Shown: one piece after another, positions 1-26,375 of the stretch
Layout: every line of letters starts with the position of its first letter
How positions within the stretch are numbered: position 1 is the first letter of the stretch
Assembly: GCA_949752795.1 (NCBI GenBank)
Contig: OX457062.1
Coordinates: forward strand, 90,509,777-90,573,776
Origin: Hyperoodon ampullatus
Lineage: Eukaryota > Chordata > Mammalia > Artiodactyla > Ziphiidae
DNA: 64,000 bases
Direction: 5' to 3'
Notes under the pieces: generated by a model
What the model was told of the DNA's origin: nothing
The model's input: the letters and a program-made list of their open reading frames with translations, nothing else
The model's database searches: none
Position numbers and translations under genes: made by a program

Positions 1-742
1 CTTTTTTGGATTTTATTTTTTCTTTTAGCTTCCTGGTAAAATTCCTTTTGAAAACATGCCAACCTCATTTGCCAGACCAAATGAGAAAAAAGGGATTTGT
101 ACACACTTAGGTCAAAGGGGCAGGAGAGGTCAGAGCCTGGGATTGGGGGGTCAGCGGCCATCCCCTGAGAGCCCGGAGCAGTCACTGGGCAAGTGAGAAG
201 GAAACAGACCTCAGTGCCCAGTGAGTGGCGTGGGCTGTGGGTTCGGGAGTGATGGGGACTATGGCGTTCGTGGCCAAAATTAAAAAGAAATTCTCTGCCA
301 GTCTAACCAACTACATCTGGGCCTAATCTGGCTAAGAGGTGCCCATCTACACACACCCTTTGTGAGGGGGTGTGGGTGGTTGTCTGAAAAAGCCTGTTTT
401 TCCTTCTTGGCTGGGATTTCCCCCATCAGCTCCTCCTTTCTTTGAGTTTTTAAAAATTACTGTTATTGTAAGGGGTACATTTCCTGATAGGGGAGGAGGG
501 CACCAGGGAGGGCCTGGCTCTGCTCTCGGAAGGCGGGACAAGATTCTCGCCGTTGGTTATTCGGAAAGTCCTTCTGCTTGTAACTGGGAAGACAGTGGCT
601 TCAGCTCCTTCTGGAGGCAAAACAGGTGGCATCTCTTAGCCCTGCCCTCCCCTAGTGCTTTCAGCCGAAGAAGCTTAAATGATATACACACGCTCGCAGC
701 CCCCTTCCTCCCCACATCCTGCACAAAACCAGACAAACAGGG
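1..742. other. 3' flank of ROBO3, no gene recognised
   Basis: No exon, repeat family or RNA gene could be recognised here. In other mammals the neighbour beyond the ROBO3 3' end is ROBO4 in tail-to-tail orientation, so this is probably the short ROBO3-ROBO4 intergenic gap; that is inferred from synteny, as no ROBO4 coding sequence is visible. The short open frames on both strands lack splice context and family resemblance. Confidence 0.5.
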
Positions 743-771
743 CCCAGGGCTCTGATCAGACTCTTTTTATT
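719..771 (-). promoter_or_regulatory. ROBO3 polyadenylation signal and GU-rich element
   Basis: The minus strand carries AATAAA at 766-771. It is followed by a GT-rich stretch at about 719-738 (reads TGTTTGTCTGGTTTTGTG), the expected order for a cleavage and polyadenylation site. Cleavage would fall near 742-760, ending a ROBO3 3' UTR of about 240 nt in the last exon. Confidence 0.75.
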
Positions 772-1002
772 GTCTTTTTTATGAATGGGTCCCAGATAGC
801 AAGGGAAGAGCTGGCTCCTGGCTTCTAGGCCAATTTCTCAGGGAGCCCCATGCATCATTGCTGAGAGGGAAGAGACTTCTCCCTGCTCCTCTCAGCTCAG
901 CCCTCATTCACCAGGGGGAGGGGCTCTTGCTCAGGCTCCTGGCCCAGGGACACGCCCTTCCCCATGGAATTTCTGGTATTTCATCAAAGGTCATCTTGGT
1001 TC
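745..1002 (-). other. ROBO3 exon 28 (3' UTR; former last coding exon)
   Basis: A CT-rich acceptor ending CTAG precedes 1002. The first four codons read Glu-Pro-Arg-stop (TGA at 991-993), matching the end of human ROBO3 as I know it. In this genome an upstream TAG in exon 27 ends translation first, so the exon is now entirely 3' UTR. The 3' end is placed by the polyadenylation signal and is approximate. Confidence 0.8.
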
Positions 1003-1352
1003 CTAGAGACAGAGAGAGAGAGAGAGAGAGGCTGGTTTGCAAGGCGCTGGTCGGACAAACAGGACCCAGTAGGGATGCACCTCATTTCTGGTCAGCCTCT
1101 CTCCTGATCCAGCTCTCCTATAGAGCCTGGCCCCTCTGTTACGTCATCTGTCTTCATCCTTTGTCACCTGTGCTCCAGGAGTCCTCCCTTCCTCCTTACT
1201 CACGGGGTCCCCTCCTTTGGACACTTCCCCCAGAAGACCTCGCTGCCTTCCTAGCTTTAATCATCCCGTGGCCCATGCTCCCGAGCCCTCCACTCTCAGT
1301 TTTTGCCACCCCCAGCCCCTACCTCTCCACGCTTCTGTCCTGGCCTTTGGCT

Positions 1353-16688
<15,336 letters not shown>

Positions 16689-17080
16689 GGCGCGACCCGA
16701 CTGGGACCGGGGCCGGGGGCTCGGGGCCCAGCCCCTGGGTCTGAGACCCGCGGGCCGGGAGCCGTAAGCCCCTCTACAGCCTCTGCGCTCTGTCCCAGCC
16801 ACGGTGCCGCTCTCCTGCCGGCGCGCCTGGGTACCGCGCGTGCCTCCGCGTGCCCTCCTCCTTCCCTCGTCCTTCTCTCTCCACCCCCCCGTGCCCGGGT
16901 CCCCCGGGAGCTGGGCGGGCAGAAGGCAGGTGCCACGCGGATCACCGCGTAATTAAGGGATTAATCCGCCGCCTTTCACCCTCCCACCCCCACCCCGACG
17001 GCCACTAGCAGGGCCAGAGACTAGAGTCGCGTTGCGCGCGAGATGGAGTCCCCGCCCCGCGCCCCGAGTCCCGCGTCGGT

Positions 17081-17830
17081 TCTGGACACCTCGGGAGAGT
17101 TTCCCTCCTTTCTCAAAGCACCCAAAAGGAGAGATGAGGCTCTTTCGGACTCTGCCCTTCTGCCTGACTTCAAAGGAGGAATCCCTCCTCTCTTTTCCTC
17201 TTTTAGGAAACTGAGGCAAAGCGCCAGACCGTTCCTCTAGCTCTCCAAGTCCTGGCTTCCACTTCCTCCCAAGTCCCCGGGCTTGGCTGCAGGAGTTCGG
17301 ACGGCTGGCGTGGTTTGGGGCGGGAGTTGGGAGTGGGTGGAGAATAATTCCGCGGTGCGGCCACCCCTTTGCCCAGCAGTCGCCTGGTTTGCAGCCGAGA
17401 GACCGGGGGATGAGGAGGCGCGTCTTGACCGGGGAGTCCTTGCCCCAGATGCACCACTAATCTAGTAGTTCCTGAGGATACTCAACAGGGATAAAACTGG
17501 AGGTGGAAAGCCCTGGGAAACCCAGGCATCTCGCATCTATCTGCATGCTTTTGCATTACTTTGCTCTGACATATTTTATTAAATTGTCTTACCTTTCGGA
17601 GGAGACTGAAGGGGAACCAGGGAGTCTGGGGCTAAGACAAAGAGAGCAATATTGTTCCTGTAAAGGCAAGTGCAAGAGAAGACATGGGGTTGATGGAAGC
17701 CTCGCTCAAATCTGTTCAAACTTGATAACGGTCCTCCTTAGGAGGAGGGGACACGACACCCCCCCACCCGACCCGCCTGCTTCTGGCTTTTCTGGAGTTC
17801 TTTGTACCTGAAGATCTCCCAGTCGCCCCC

Positions 17831-17874
<44 letters not shown>

Positions 17875-19726
17875 TCCTAGGCTAGGGGTGGCTTTGGGGT
17901 GTCAGGGGAAGAGAGACCCGGGCCTATCTGAGCTAAGGCCCTGCTGATGGTGGGGTTCTGGTTCAACCGGAGGGCTCCGTGTGAGGAGATCACCTTTGAA
18001 GGGTGGCTGCTTCCAAAGTGGGAGGAGGCAGGTGAACAGGTCAACATCCTGAGGGGTGGGTGCTACACAGACGTAGACCCCATCGTAAGCTAAGTCAGGA
18101 GTTGAGTATTTCAGGCAGGCAGCGCTCAAGTGAACTAGAGACTTAGTCAAGGGGTGGGGGCTTGTCCCCAAACTCCTCCCTCAATCCTCAGAGCAGCCCT
18201 CGGGGGCCTCAAACGAACGGACGTTTAGGTGCCTTCCTACGGTCCCCTGCCCCGACTCAGCTCTGCGCGTGACTTCGCCAGGCCAGAAGCAAGAAGGGCG
18301 GAGGCGGGGCGGGGCAGTGGGGCGGGGCAGTGGGGCCGGGCGTGCCCCACCGGAGGCTGCGCCCTAGGAGCTGTCCTTTCAGCACCCCGTCTGTCCTTGC
18401 AGGACTAGGAATCTGGCGCCCCACATACGACTTAAATCCCAGCGGGCCTTAAATTGGGGTAGGTGGGAGAGGAGCTGGTGACACATTCTTTCTCAAGGAC
18501 CAGATACTAAGAGATAGGACCTGACGTCTGATCCTTGTTCCAGGACGAGGCTGCATTCAGATAAGAGAGGTGATAGGGGATAGATTTGCCCACCAGAAAT
18601 CAATCCCTTCGGGAATGACGAACCCAGACGTCCCAATCTTATATTTGCCAGTGAGAAGATTTCACACTCTGGACCTGGTTGCCCATCCGTTAAGGAGAAA
18701 TTGGACTACTTGCTCTGATCCGATGCTTCAGATTCCCGGTTCAGGAGCCCTCTCCTCCCCTCCCTGCTGACCCACCCGGGTCACCTGGGTTCCATCACGT
18801 CAGAGGATGAACCAGGACAGAAATCCGGAGTCCTGGCACCAGCCCTGCTCTGGGGCAGGGAGGGCTGCAGCAGACAGGAAACCGCATCCCACCATGTGGC
18901 TCCTGCCCCCTCCTAATCCCCTGATTTGCTCCCGGTGGGCCTCTCAGCAAACACAGGGCCTGCCAGCGTCTAGGGGCTTGTCACCCTGTTAGCGGATTTG
19001 TTCCCAGAGACAGCGCAGTTAATTGGCCCTTTATGTGGGGATCAGGGCTATTTGCTCAGGGTTCCCTGAGCGGAGGCTGCAACTCAGCCCATGGGCAAGG
19101 CTGCTTCCTAATCCCTGGCATCCTGGGTTTGGAGGCTGGACAAAGTAGGGCCACTCTCTTCCTTTCCGAGACTCTCCTGGCCCAAATCTCCTGTCCCTCT
19201 TCTACACCTCACTCCCTCTCAATGCTCTTTTCTCTCTCCCCACTTTTTGTTCTTGTTTCTTCTCTTTCCTTTTTTGTACTTCTCTGTATCTCTAGAATAC
19301 TCTCCCTTTGAATCAACTCATCTCCAACACCAAAAGAGGGTGCAGTACTCAACTGGGGCGTATTGGAGAATAAACACCTCCCAACCACAGCCCAATTCCC
19401 AGCCCCCTCAGGGTCCCTGGAGCCCTGCATTTAGTAGAGCGTGGGGCAGAGAGTGGGCAGAAAAAGCCCAGCCTCCCTTTCTTAAGGTCCGATGGGCAGC
19501 CTGGACACCGGCCCTGCACCTTTTCCAGTCCGGCTTCTCTCCACGCTGTTCCCACAGGCAGTTCTGGAAGGAGTTTGCCTCCTATTCGTCTCCCCACTGC
19601 GTGCCCCACCTCACCCCACAAACGACCAACACAACTCTGGCTTCTACCTCTTGCTTAGAGAGAGTAGGTAACTCGCTGCATCTGTCTCCCTTTCCTAACC
19701 TGTAGACCACAGGCGCTGGTACCGCA
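17081..19726. other. Upstream flank of ROBO3, mostly unique sequence
   Basis: No gene recognised. The stretch holds a (CA)n microsatellite at about 17,834-17,872, a GC-rich patch with repeated GGGGCGGGGC units near 18,300-18,340, and an isolated homeodomain-type TTAATTGG near 19,019 in GC-balanced DNA. No interspersed repeat was confidently identified, which is unusual for the rest of the window and fits a ROBO3 proximal regulatory domain. Confidence 0.4.
17834..17872. repeat. (CA)n microsatellite
   Basis: An uninterrupted run of about nineteen CA units, likely polymorphic. Confidence 0.95.
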
Positions 19727-19734
19727 CCTAAAGC

Positions 19735-19959
19735 TGTGGTCCCCAGCTTTTTGGCACCAGGGACCGGTTTTGAGGAAGCCAATCTTTTCCACCGATGAGG
19801 GGTGGGTAGGGGAATGGTCCAGGAGTTAAGGCGAGTGATGGGGAGCAGCAGATGAAGCTTCACTCGCTCGCCCGCCACTCACCTCCTGCTGGGCAGCCCG
19901 GGTCCTAACAGGCCAGGGACTGCTACTGGTCCGAAGCCGAGGGGATTGGGGACCCCTGA
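19735..19959 (-). mobile_element. MER1-like non-autonomous hAT-Charlie DNA transposon
   Basis: Both termini are present: 'gtggtccccagctttttgg' on the left and 'ggattggggacccctgac' on the right, near-inverted repeats of each other. The body carries the MER1 'caccagggaccggtttt' and 'cctaacaggccagggac' phrases. It is flanked by a perfect 8-bp target duplication CCTAAAGC at 19,727-19,734 and 19,960-19,967, the size expected for hAT elements. No transposase is encoded. Confidence 0.88.
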
Positions 19960-19967
19960 CCTAAAGC

Positions 19968-21262
19968 ACTCAGTGGGTGGGTGCACTGGAATTGGAGGGT
20001 CCTTGTCTAACTTCCACCGTAGGCTGGAGAAAGAATTTGAGTTCCAGGCCCCTCCCTTCTGCTGCCTTAGAAGACTACTTCTTTCCCAGGGTTTTATCAG
20101 TAACAGTCTGCACTTCAGAAAGAGTAAAAAAGAGAAAAGGAAGTTGTGAGGGGAGTTGGCAAAAGAAGAGAGTAGCAAGAGGCAGAGAGGAGGGGGAGAG
20201 TTGAGTCTATGGAGAGAGAGGGTAAGTTTCTTCTGATAGGGTTTGGGCGTCTGGTGGGAAGAAATGTATGTCTGGGGTGTGGGCGTGGGTGTTTATGGAG
20301 AGAATAGCTACCCCAGGCCAACTTCCGTGGCCTAGAGCCATCACATAGGCCAGAGAACGTAGCTGGGAATTTTCAGTGGCCAAGCTGGGGGCTGTATGGG
20401 AAGCTTCTTGGTGGTTCAAAGCCTGCATGCCAGCTGGTAGTGGATGAGCTGCTGGCATGTAATTGCCCAGGAGGGCAGTCTGAGGACAACCCCCCTATCT
20501 CACACTGATTACTGCCCCGGCCTCTCCCTAGTACACACACACACACACCCAGTCCATTTACATCCCCCCAGAGCCTGTAGCCTCCCATCACTCTCTCTGC
20601 CTTGGTCCCTTCCCAGGGCACTGATACACACCGAGCATATGTGTGTGTGTTTGTTGGGGAGGGGGACAAGGAACTAACATCTGTCCCCCACCCCTACTAG
20701 GCTATGCCTGTGAATGGCCCAGCAGGGTTGCTGGCTTCAGAGCAATGATGCCAGGGGGCACTGACCCAGCCTGCAGGGGCCAGAGGGCCAAACAGGAGGG
20801 GGGATCAGAGAGCAAAGAATAGGCCCCCGGCTGGAAAGCAGACAGCAGGAGCCAGGGTCTGTTGGCTCAACCCCTGTAGCTGCTGAGATAATAGGCCAGA
20901 GCCCCTTGTCCTAGAGCGCACTTCCCCACCCCCCGCCCCGGCACCCCACCCCTGGGGTTCCAGTGGAGGAGCCTGGGGGGAGTTAGTGTGCAACACACAC
21001 CGCCAAGTCTGGAAATTTGGAGGCAACTGGGCAGAACTGTCCACATCCCAGTACAGATGGAATAAAGGCTAGGGAGAACAAGAGCTTTCCTGATTCCTTT
21101 TATTAAACTTGGTACAGAGCAAGCACTCTGTACATATTGGTTTAGTGAATACACCCAATTAACCAGTCAGTCCTCACAACAACTGCCCCCGCAGAGCCCA
21201 CTAGCCTTCCCTCTGTGCCTCCCATTCGTTCTTATTCTCTGTCTCTGTCTCTCTCCCCTTCT
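19968..21262. other. Intergenic, no element recognised
   Basis: Mostly unique sequence with purine-rich stretches near 20,100-20,220, a short (CA)n at 20,524-20,547 and a (TG)n at 20,640-20,651. No coding signal on either strand. Confidence 0.4.
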
Positions 21263-21405
21263 ATATTATTTTCCTATGGCTGCTACAACAAAAAACCACA
21301 AACTAGGTGGACAAAAACAACACATATTTATTCCCTTTTGCAGGCTGCAAGTCTGAAGTCAAGGGCTATGCACTTTCTGAAGGCTCTAAGGAAAATTTCT
21401 TTCTT
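21263..21405 (-). repeat. MaLR/MLT1-like LTR fragment, part 1
   Basis: Reads like the reverse complement of an ancient MaLR-type LTR end: 'ctatggctgctacaaca', 'ccacaaactaggtgg', 'aacaacacatatttatt', 'gcaagtctgaagtcaag'. It is interrupted by a younger L1 and resumes at about 21,962. It is a solitary LTR relic without internal genes. Confidence 0.6.
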
Positions 21406-21961
21406 TTTTTTAGTATGTATTTATTTTTTTAAACATCTTTATTGGAGTATAATTGCTTTACAATGGTGTGTTAGTTTCTGCTTTATAACAAAGTGAATCA
21501 GTTATACATATACATACATCCCCATATCTCCTCCCTCTTGTGTCTCCCTCCCACCCTCCCTTTCCCACCCCTCTAGGTGGTCACAAAGCACCGAACTGAT
21601 CTCCCTGCGCTATGCGGCTGCTTCCCACTAGCTATCTATTTTACATTTGGTAGTGTATATATGCCCATGCCACTCTCTGACTTTGTCCCAGCTTACCCTT
21701 CCCCCTCCCCATATCCTCAAGTCCATTCTCTAGTAGGTCTGCATCTTTATTCCCGTCTTGCCCCTAGGTTCTTCATGACCTTTTTTTTTTTTTTAGATTC
21801 CATATATATGTGTTAGCATACGGTATTTGTTTTTCTCTTTCTGACTTACTTCACTCTGAATGACAGACTCTAATTCCATCCACCTCACTACAAATAACTC
21901 AATTTCGTTTCTTTTTATGGCTGAGTAATATTCCATTGTATATTTGTGCCACATCTTCTTT
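21406..21961 (-). mobile_element. 5'-truncated LINE-1 3' end inserted in the MaLR LTR
   Basis: About 555 bp of the 3' end of an L1 in minus orientation, poly-T side first: 'attggagtataattgcttt', 'aagtgaatcagttataca', 'ctgacttacttcactctg', 'gctgagtaatattccat'. It splits the older LTR. 'tttcttt'-type sequence on both sides is consistent with a short target duplication. Confidence 0.85.
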
Positions 21962-22185
21962 CTTGTCTCTTCCAGGTCTGGTGGATGCCGGTAGTCCTCT
22001 GCATTCTTCGGCTTGTAGACACATCACTCCAATCCCTGCCTTTGTCTTCACATGGCATTCTTCCCTGTGTGTGTACATCTTATAAGGATACGAGGCATTG
22101 GATTAGGGCCCAACCCAATCCAATGTGGCCTCTTCTTAACCATCGAAAAGGTCCTACTTCCAAATAAGGTTACATTCTGAAACTT
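21962..22185 (-). repeat. MaLR/MLT1-like LTR fragment, part 2
   Basis: Continuation after the L1: 'ttcggcttgtagacacatc', 'tcttcacatggcattcttcc', 'cttataaggatacgaggc', 'tggattagggccc', 'caaataaggttacattctg'. The colinear order with part 1 supports one LTR split by insertion. Confidence 0.6.
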
Positions 22186-22274
22186 AACCCAGTACACCTT
22201 CTTCTTCTGTTTTTCTTCCTTCCCTTTCCCCCTCTATTATTACTGATACTCTGCTAGGGATCCTATTTTGTTAG

Positions 22275-22510
22275 TTTAAAAAATACTTTTATTATCCTAG
22301 GCATGATACACGCTCATGCAAGAATATCCAAGCAGAATAAAAGAGTATGAGATGAACAAAGTCCTCACACCATTCTTATCCTTCTGCAGCCTGGGGTAGC
22401 TACAGATGGTTTCTTGTGTATCCTTTCAAATTTAAAAAAAAAAACATGTATCTCTCTATCCTTCTTAAGACACAAATATGATCATATTAATTGTACTGTT
22501 TTGAAGCCTG
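22275..22510 (-). repeat. Ancient LINE-like repeat, left part (family unassigned)
   Basis: Phrases such as 'ggcatgatacacgctcatgc', 'tttcttgtgtatcctttca' and 'acacaaatatgatcatatt' recall a common old mammalian LINE 3' region. It resumes after the SINE at 22,728 ('gatcctttcacatcagtata'). Family is not assigned. Confidence 0.4.
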
Positions 22511-22727
22511 CTTTTTTTTTTTTTTTTTTTTTTTTGCAGTAAGCGGGCCTCTCGCTGTTGTGGCCTCTCCCGTTGCGGAGCACAGGCTCCGGACGTGCAG
22601 GCTCAGCGGCCATGGCTCACGGGCCCAGCCGCTCCGCAGCATGTGGGATATTCACGGATCGGGGCACGAACCCGTGTCCCCTGCATCGGCAGGCGGACTC
22701 TCAACCACTGCGCCACCAGGGAAGCCC
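22511..22727 (-). mobile_element. CHR-type SINE
   Basis: A complete short-form tRNA-derived SINE in minus orientation, poly-T at 22,511-22,536 and the complement of GGGCTTCCCTGGTGG at the right end. B-box visible as the complement of GGTTCGTGCCC. It splits an older LINE-like repeat. Confidence 0.92.
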
Positions 22728-22799
22728 TGCAGCCTGTTTTTTGTTAACATCAATATGTTTAGGGGATCCTTTCACATCAGTATATATAAATAGAGCTGA

Positions 22800-23836
22800 C
22801 AAGATTTTACTGGTATGGGGAAACCTAAACATATTGTAGATTTTATGGTTAATATTAGTAAATTAGTTTGGGGCATGTTAAGTTCGAGATGCCTGTTAGA
22901 AATCTCAGTGGTGTCATCAAAAGGGCAGTGGGATGAACTAGTCTTGAAGTTCAGAGGAGCAGTCTAGGCTAGAGATGTAAATTTGAGAGCCCTTCAGCTC
23001 TATTATTTTAAGATATTGTTGGTCATTTTTATGTACCTTTTAGGTTCAAGCATCATTTGGGGGGGGGATTGTTTCCAAAGTAATTAAATAAACTTGTATT
23101 GCTTATTAAAAATTTTTTGAGAGCCTTCATCATATAAATGCTATAGAAAGCCACAAAACTAGATGAGATCATCAAGGGAGATAGAAAAAAAAGTAAACAG
23201 GTCCAAGGACTGGAGCTTTGGTTACTTTAATATTTAGAATTTAGGGAGTTGAGGAGGAAGCATAAAGAAAACTTAGAAGGGGCCAGAGAGATAAGAGGAA
23301 ATCTGGGAGAGTGTGGTATCCTGACAACCAAGTGAAGGAGGAGGGAGGGATCTATAGTAAATGGAATAAGAAGAGCTAGAATGAAGACTGAGATGAGTCA
23401 TTAAATTCAGTAATGTGGATGCCACTGTGACCTTGTTAAAGGCAGTTCTGGTGGTTGGGTGGAAGCAAACTCTGACTGGGGTGGCATGACAAAATAGAAG
23501 CAAAGGAATGAGAGTTTTGCTGAAATGGGAAGATTTGTGGGGAGAAAGTTGAAAAAGAAGTGGGATCAGAAATCTCTTTTAATAAAATGGGAGGGAGAGC
23601 CTCCTGCTTCTGTGCTGACTGAAATTACCTAATAGAGAAGGGACATCCACAATTCAGAGAAGAGAGGGAAGAGTGGCTGGAGCAACGTCCTTGACTGGAG
23701 AGACGACGGGGTCTTGTGCACACGTGAACAGCTTCACTTAGGACACGGATCGTTCTTCCACAATAAAAGGAAGAAGAGGGTACAGCGTCCAGACACAGAC
23801 ACGAGTAGGTGGTAAGATGTGATGGTGGGAGCCAGT
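22800..23836. other. Intergenic, no element recognised
   Basis: AT-richer unique-looking sequence with purine-rich plus strand. No splice-supported open frames. A possible very old repeat at 23,200-23,500 could not be assigned. Confidence 0.35.
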
Positions 23837-23850
23837 GGGAGTTATCTTCT

Positions 23851-24041
23851 TTTTGACTTAATTTAATTAATTTAATATAATTTAATTTAATTTGGCTGCA
23901 CCGGGTCTTAGTTGCGGCATGCGAATTCTTAGCTGCAGCATACATGCAGGATCTAGTTCCCCAACCAGGGATCGAACCCAGGCCCCCTGAATTGCAAGCG
24001 TGAACGTGGAGTCTTACCCACTGGACCACCAGGGAAGTCCC
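23851..24041 (-). mobile_element. CHR-type SINE (short, diverged)
   Basis: Minus-oriented tRNA-derived SINE with an AT-rich (TTTAA)n tail and the complement of GGGACTTCCCTGGTGGTCCA at its 5' end. A perfect target duplication GGGAGTTATCTTCT lies at 23,837-23,850 and 24,042-24,055. Confidence 0.9.
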
Positions 24042-24783
24042 GGGAGTTATCTTCTGATTGCTTCTCTATTCCCCATGAAATAGGAAGTAAAGTTATCAGC
24101 TAAGAGTGGGATAGGGGAAGAGATGTTGACGGTTTGAGGAGGGAGGTGTGTGTATGACATATTCATATAAGAGAGCAGTAGAGTTAACAACTACGGAAAT
24201 GCAACATAATCACCAGACAGTGTTAGAGGCCTGCTTGGGGTTAGTGATCATGAATTTAAAGTGTGACCATTGTGCATAGTTTTGCATGTTTTCCAGGTAT
24301 GTTCAGTGGCTTGGGTGCAGGTTCAGAAGAGGTGGAGAGTTGGATTTATTCAACTTTGTGGGTTAGTCAAACACACTCAGAGAAGTGAGGGTCAGATAGG
24401 AAAGCTGAGAATGTCTACAAGAAACTGATTCTGATGATTGACCATGGGAATTTAAGCTGAGTCAGGAGGGAAGTAGGGCCACGAGTTGAAAAACTGGAGT
24501 GATTGTGAAAAGGAATTGAGATCAATGGGAAAAAATAAGATTCATGGATTATCCTGGTGGCGGTCTAAGGTTTGTTGGAATTGAAACATCAGAAGAAGCC
24601 AATGGGAAAAAATAGGAGATGACGATTGGAAATGAGGTTGCTTGAAATTAAGATCATGGAGTAGTTCAGTTACTGGTTATGACAAGGTCTACTAGGGTAT
24701 GACCACAGGAATTAATGGCTAAGGTAGAGCAGACAACAAGGTTGTGAGAGGAGAGGTCAAGAAACTGAGCAGCAAAGATATTG

Positions 24784-24933
24784 TTTGGTGTTTTGTTTTG
24801 TTTTTTGATTTTTGGGGTTTTTTTTGGCTGAGCTGCCAGCATGTGGGATCTTAATTCCCTGACCAGGTATCAAACCCGTGCCCCCTGCAGTAGAAGCTTG
24901 TAGTCCTAACCACTGGACCACCAGAGAATTTCC
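24784..24933 (-). mobile_element. CHR-type SINE (short, diverged)
   Basis: Minus-oriented: 'ggctgagctgccagcatgtg', 'ttccctgaccaggtatcaaa', 'cactggaccaccagagaatt'. Target-site copies 24,767-24,783 and 24,934-24,950 match at 14 of 17 positions, showing an older insertion. Confidence 0.85.
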
Positions 24934-24950
24934 GAGCAGTGAGGATATTG

Positions 24951-26149
24951 GATGGATCATCTGAATGGTTATTAGAACCATCAAGAATTAGAGCAGGGCA
25001 AGAGTTGGTGAAAAACATTGAGCTGGAAGCTAAAATCTGCAAGGAATGAGGTGGTAGGACACAGGAGTCGGCAGTAGGTAGTACTGAGATGGTGGATAAT
25101 AGAGTCTTATGACATTAGACTCAAATATGGGGCATTTTCATCAACGAGGAGCAAGCAGTATATTGTTCCCCTTTAGGACCAGTGATACATGTTTGTGGCA
25201 GAAAACATCTGCCTCATTTTTATGTCCTTTAACAATTTTAAAGTTTCCATGATGTAGATCTTGAGTACTTCTCATTTGTTTATTCCTATGTTTATTACTG
25301 TTGTGTTACAATTATAAACAGAACCTTTCTTTTGGACTCTTTCTAAATTCTTTATACCTCCCCCCCTTAAACCCTGAACCTGAGGATGCCAGTCCAGTGA
25401 GTCTCTGAGAGCTATTTCATCAGCTCTGTACCTCCTGCCCATCTCCACAGCCACTGCCTTAGTTTAGATTCTCACCATCTTTCACTCTGACTATTGGAAA
25501 CTAACTCCCTGCATTCAGTCTCCCACTGCGAATCCATCCCCTACTCTGCTGCTTCAAGGAGTTGTCATATATTTGTTCAAACCCCATTTAGTAAGCAACT
25601 GCCAAGTGCCAGACACTGAGCTACATGCTTGTCTCTGCTGTTCAAATCTGATCATGTCACTCACCTACTTAAAAATGATAATGGCTTCTCAATTCCTAGA
25701 GGAAGTGCATACGAGTATCACCACAGATCATGCATGCCTTTCCCAGATCTTCTCCATTACCCCACCTCTCACCCCATCCCTCTGGCCATCTACATCCCAC
25801 CACCAAGCTGCCTTTTTTCTTTCACGTGTGGTGCTCTCTCTACTTCTTTACCTTAGCTCTTGCCATTCTCCACTTCCTTTTCCTGAAATGCCCTCTCCCT
25901 TCCGTTCTCCACCTGCCAGGATTCCATGCATCCTGGCAATCCAGTCACCTGATTAGTGAAGCCCGCCCTGACTCTCCCAGACCACCTGATTTATTCCCCT
26001 AGTGTATAACTTAACATGTGATGTTTAAATTTTTTGCTCCATGATTAGCTTCCCCATGAGCTCCAAGTTCCCCTTAGGGAGCTGGAACTTATATCTGACT
26101 CATCTTTGAACGCTGGGTGCCTGACATAATGTGTAGCATAGCATTTATT
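24951..26149. other. Intergenic, old repeat traces only
   Basis: No gene. The 25,640-26,140 stretch has wording of an old L2-type LINE 3' region ('ctcacctacttaaaaatg', 'tgagctccaagttccccttag', 'gggtgcctgacataatg'), too decayed for firm limits. Confidence 0.35.
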
Positions 26150-26375
26150 GTGAACTTACTATTTGCAGGGCTGTTCTAGGTGCTTTTCTCATTTAATTCT
26201 CCTAATAACTCAACAAATAGGTACTGTTACTACCCTCATTTTACAGATGGGGAGATGTAGGCACTGAGTGGTTAAGTAACTTGCCCAAAGTTACTTAAGT
26301 GGCTACTAAATGGAGGATCCAGGATTTAAACTCAGGCTGATCATACACCTGTGTGCTTGGTATACCACCTCTCTG
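26150..26375 (-). repeat. MIR SINE (reverse orientation)
   Basis: Carries the MIR reverse-complement signature 'tcatttaattctcctaata', 'cattttacagatggggaga', 'gttaagtaacttgcccaaag', 'ggatttaaactcaggctg'. Confidence 0.8.

Noticed and set aside
1..742. ROBO4 3' exon or UTR
   Set aside because: Expected nearby by synteny but no ROBO4 coding sequence or polyadenylation arrangement could be recognised.
16689..16802. A 38-codon N-terminal extension of ROBO3
   Set aside because: The upstream in-frame start is GTG, not ATG, and the extension lacks a signal-like profile. The ATG at 16,686-16,688 leads directly into the hydrophobic leader.
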